DNA of 7,004 nt from assembly GCA_947629855.1 (NCBI GenBank), contig CANRFI010000049.1:1-7004 (forward strand), read 5' to 3'. Origin of the DNA: an uncultured Clostridia bacterium. Lineage in GTDB: Bacteria; Bacillota_A; Clostridia; TANB77; CAG-508. Below are positions 6,851 through 7,004 of the stretch, one piece after another. Position 1 is the stretch's first letter, and each line of letters starts with the position of its first letter. Both the position numbers and the translations under genes were made by a program. The notes under the pieces were generated by a model. The model did not search any database, was not told the DNA's origin, and saw only the letters and a list, made by a program, of their open reading frames with translations.

Positions 6851-7004
6851 CAAAATAAAGTTTATATAGATGCATATAAGAAACAAAATCAAAGTAAATA
6901 TAATTATAATCCTAGTGAAGAAGAGAAAAGTAAAGAATATACTTTATTAGAAGAAGAGGTAGAAAGATTAAAATATTTAGAACAAATATTACCTCTTGAT
7001 GAGC
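6851..7004 (+). CDS. Unrecognised coding-like segment, start unclear, cut by window end
   Basis: The frame is open from just after a TAA at 6848-6850 to the window edge (51 codons) and looks like real protein in its second half: IDAYKKQNQSKYNYNPSEEE, then SKEYTLLEEEVERLKYLEQI and LPLDE. The EVERLKYLEQ stretch suggests an amphipathic helix. I do not recognise the family. There is no ATG, GTG or TTG in frame after the stop and no ribosome binding site, so the true start may have been lost by a frameshift or by decay in the A-rich stretch upstream. An ATG at 6870 lies in another frame. It could be the front of a living gene using an unusual start, or the surviving tail of a broken one; the sequence beyond the window would show which. 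Confidence 0.45.

Noticed and set aside
6639..6875. Minus-strand open frame of 78 hydrophobic codons that looks like a membrane protein
   Set aside because: The hydrophobicity follows from T-rich codons opposite A-rich DNA. No ribosome binding site precedes its ATG, and it overlaps the plus-strand coding-like segment.

Overview
The window is very AT-rich. It uses AT-rich codons and AGGAGG-type ribosome binding sites, and it carries a GerMN (spore germination/sporulation) domain protein next to an oxygen-sensitive type [4Fe-4S] ATPase. This suggests an anaerobic low-GC Firmicute, probably an uncultivated gut-type member of the Clostridia. I recognise no mobile element, CRISPR array, rRNA or tRNA.

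Layout: (1) positions 2-610, plus strand: the C-terminal part of an unrecognised protein. (2) positions 614-658: a 17-bp perfect hairpin that can terminate the converging transcripts from both sides. (3) positions 665-5674, minus strand: a two-gene operon read right to left. The first gene is a giant BadF/BadG/BcrA/BcrD-type activase (2-hydroxyacyl-CoA dehydratase activator-like, two ATPase lobes plus DUF2229 and dehydratase-like regions). Sixteen bases later comes a small J-domain protein with a C-terminal membrane anchor. (4) positions 5675-5882: a divergent control region with a good minus-strand promoter, an overlapping match to the Spo0A box, and a 9-bp inverted repeat beside a weak plus-strand promoter. 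(5) positions 5883-6428, plus strand: a membrane-anchored GerMN-domain protein. (6) positions 6429-6850: an extremely A-rich region with no convincing gene. (7) positions 6851-7004, plus strand: the beginning of a coding-like stretch without a normal start codon, cut by the window edge.

The most interesting signal is in the activase gene. Its reading frame changes twice within 118 bases. Both changes are explained by one extra C placed between a Cys codon (TGT) and a Gly codon (GGA or GGT), giving TGTCGGA and TGTCGGT. Skipping that C at both places restores a 1447-residue protein of the expected family layout, with no other interruption over 4.3 kb. The same TGT-GGA and TGT-GGT codon pairs occur elsewhere in the gene without the extra C. 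CGG, the zero-frame codon at both shift points, is not used in frame anywhere else in the coding regions I read. This fits a double programmed +1 frameshift at a hungry or unassigned CGG codon. Two recent mutations or assembly errors cannot be excluded from this window alone. The first site lies directly after the codon of a predicted [4Fe-4S] ligand cysteine.
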